In this document: positions 63,725 through 64,000 of the stretch, piece by piece
How positions within the stretch are numbered: the stretch's first letter is position 1
Layout of the letters: each line of letters starts with the position of its first letter
Notes under the pieces: generated by a model
Databases searched by the model: none
Told to the model about the DNA's origin: nothing
The model's input: only the letters and a program-made list of their open reading frames with translations
Position numbers and translations under genes: made by a program
Assembly: GCA_018697195.1 (NCBI GenBank)
Contig: CM031864.1
Span: 23,942,086-24,006,085, forward strand
Length of the DNA stretch: 64,000 bases
Reading direction: 5' to 3'
Source of the DNA: Certhia americana
Lineage: Eukaryota; Chordata; Aves; Passeriformes; Certhiidae

Positions 63725-64000
63725 GAGATTAAGTTCAGTGTAGGGTCTAAAGGTATTTGCTGCTTCAATTCAAGAATTTAATGTTCTGGAAACATGGTAT
63801 TTACAGACACTGAGATGGTCAGATGAGTCCATTGGTATGATTTAAACCCACCATCAGTACTGTTCTGTGCTGAATTCAGCATTAAGCAGAACAGGAGATT
63901 TATTTCAATTTGGTTTGATGGATTTTATACTGTCATCTCTAGAATTTTTTTGTCTTCCTTTTCTGCTGTCCTAAACAGTCTGTTCAGAAATACAGTGACC
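63725..64000. other. Non-coding end of window
   Basis: AT-rich DNA after the LTR with nothing recognised. Confidence 0.6.

Noticed and set aside
1..64000. CRISPR array, bacterial operon, tRNA or rRNA genes
   Set aside because: No regularly spaced direct repeats, no ribosome-binding-site-led gene runs and no T-arm/B-box pattern apart from the retroviral primer-binding site.

Overview
This window looks like vertebrate, most probably songbird (passerine), nuclear DNA. The sequence is AT-rich, has no bacterial gene organisation, and carries several broken endogenous retroviruses (ERVs) and solo LTRs of the kinds common in passerine genomes. The avian assignment is an inference from the ERV families and the general texture; no host protein confirms it. 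I found no host exon, tRNA, rRNA or CRISPR array that I could defend. Most of the 64 kb reads as intergenic or deep intronic DNA, and nearly all open reading frames are short chance frames.

Layout. 1-9.4 kb: mostly featureless, with one probable LTR fragment near 1.2-1.4 kb. 9.4-13.2 kb: a decayed class II (betaretrovirus-like, ERVK-type) provirus remnant, with recognisable dUTPase, protease, reverse transcriptase (YMDD present) and RNase H pieces in order. It is interrupted by two later LTR-type insertions. The first (10,472-10,919, minus strand) has a near-perfect 6-bp target duplication; the second lies at about 11,724-12,323. Gag, integrase and env are not recognisable. 13.2-33.6 kb: AT-rich DNA with simple repeats only. 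33.6-38.8 kb: two roughly 370-bp arms, about 98% identical and in inverted orientation, separated by 4.4 kb. 39.8-40.7 kb: a GC-richer block with LTR signals on both strands. 41.4-41.7 kb: an internally deleted solo LTR with a perfect 5-bp target duplication. 41.7-54.8 kb: featureless apart from poly-T, C-rich and (AAC)n tracts. 54.8-55.2 kb: a hairpin next to a probable minus-strand LTR. 56.4-57.3 kb: a CpG-rich, minus-strand fragment of an alpharetrovirus-like ERV (LTR, tRNA-Phe primer-binding site, start of gag). 57.3-63.0 kb: featureless. 63.0-63.7 kb: a full-length copy of the LTR family seen at 41.4 kb.

Nothing here works together as a pathway. The history is one of repeated retroviral insertion, nesting and decay in a gene-poor region. 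The observations most worth a second look are the young inverted repeat around 33.6-38.8 kb, the alpharetrovirus-like LTR paired with a tRNA-Phe primer-binding site at 57 kb, the LTR inserted exactly inside the 10.9 kb pol gene, and the internally deleted LTR at 41.4 kb. I saw no convincing undescribed coding system.
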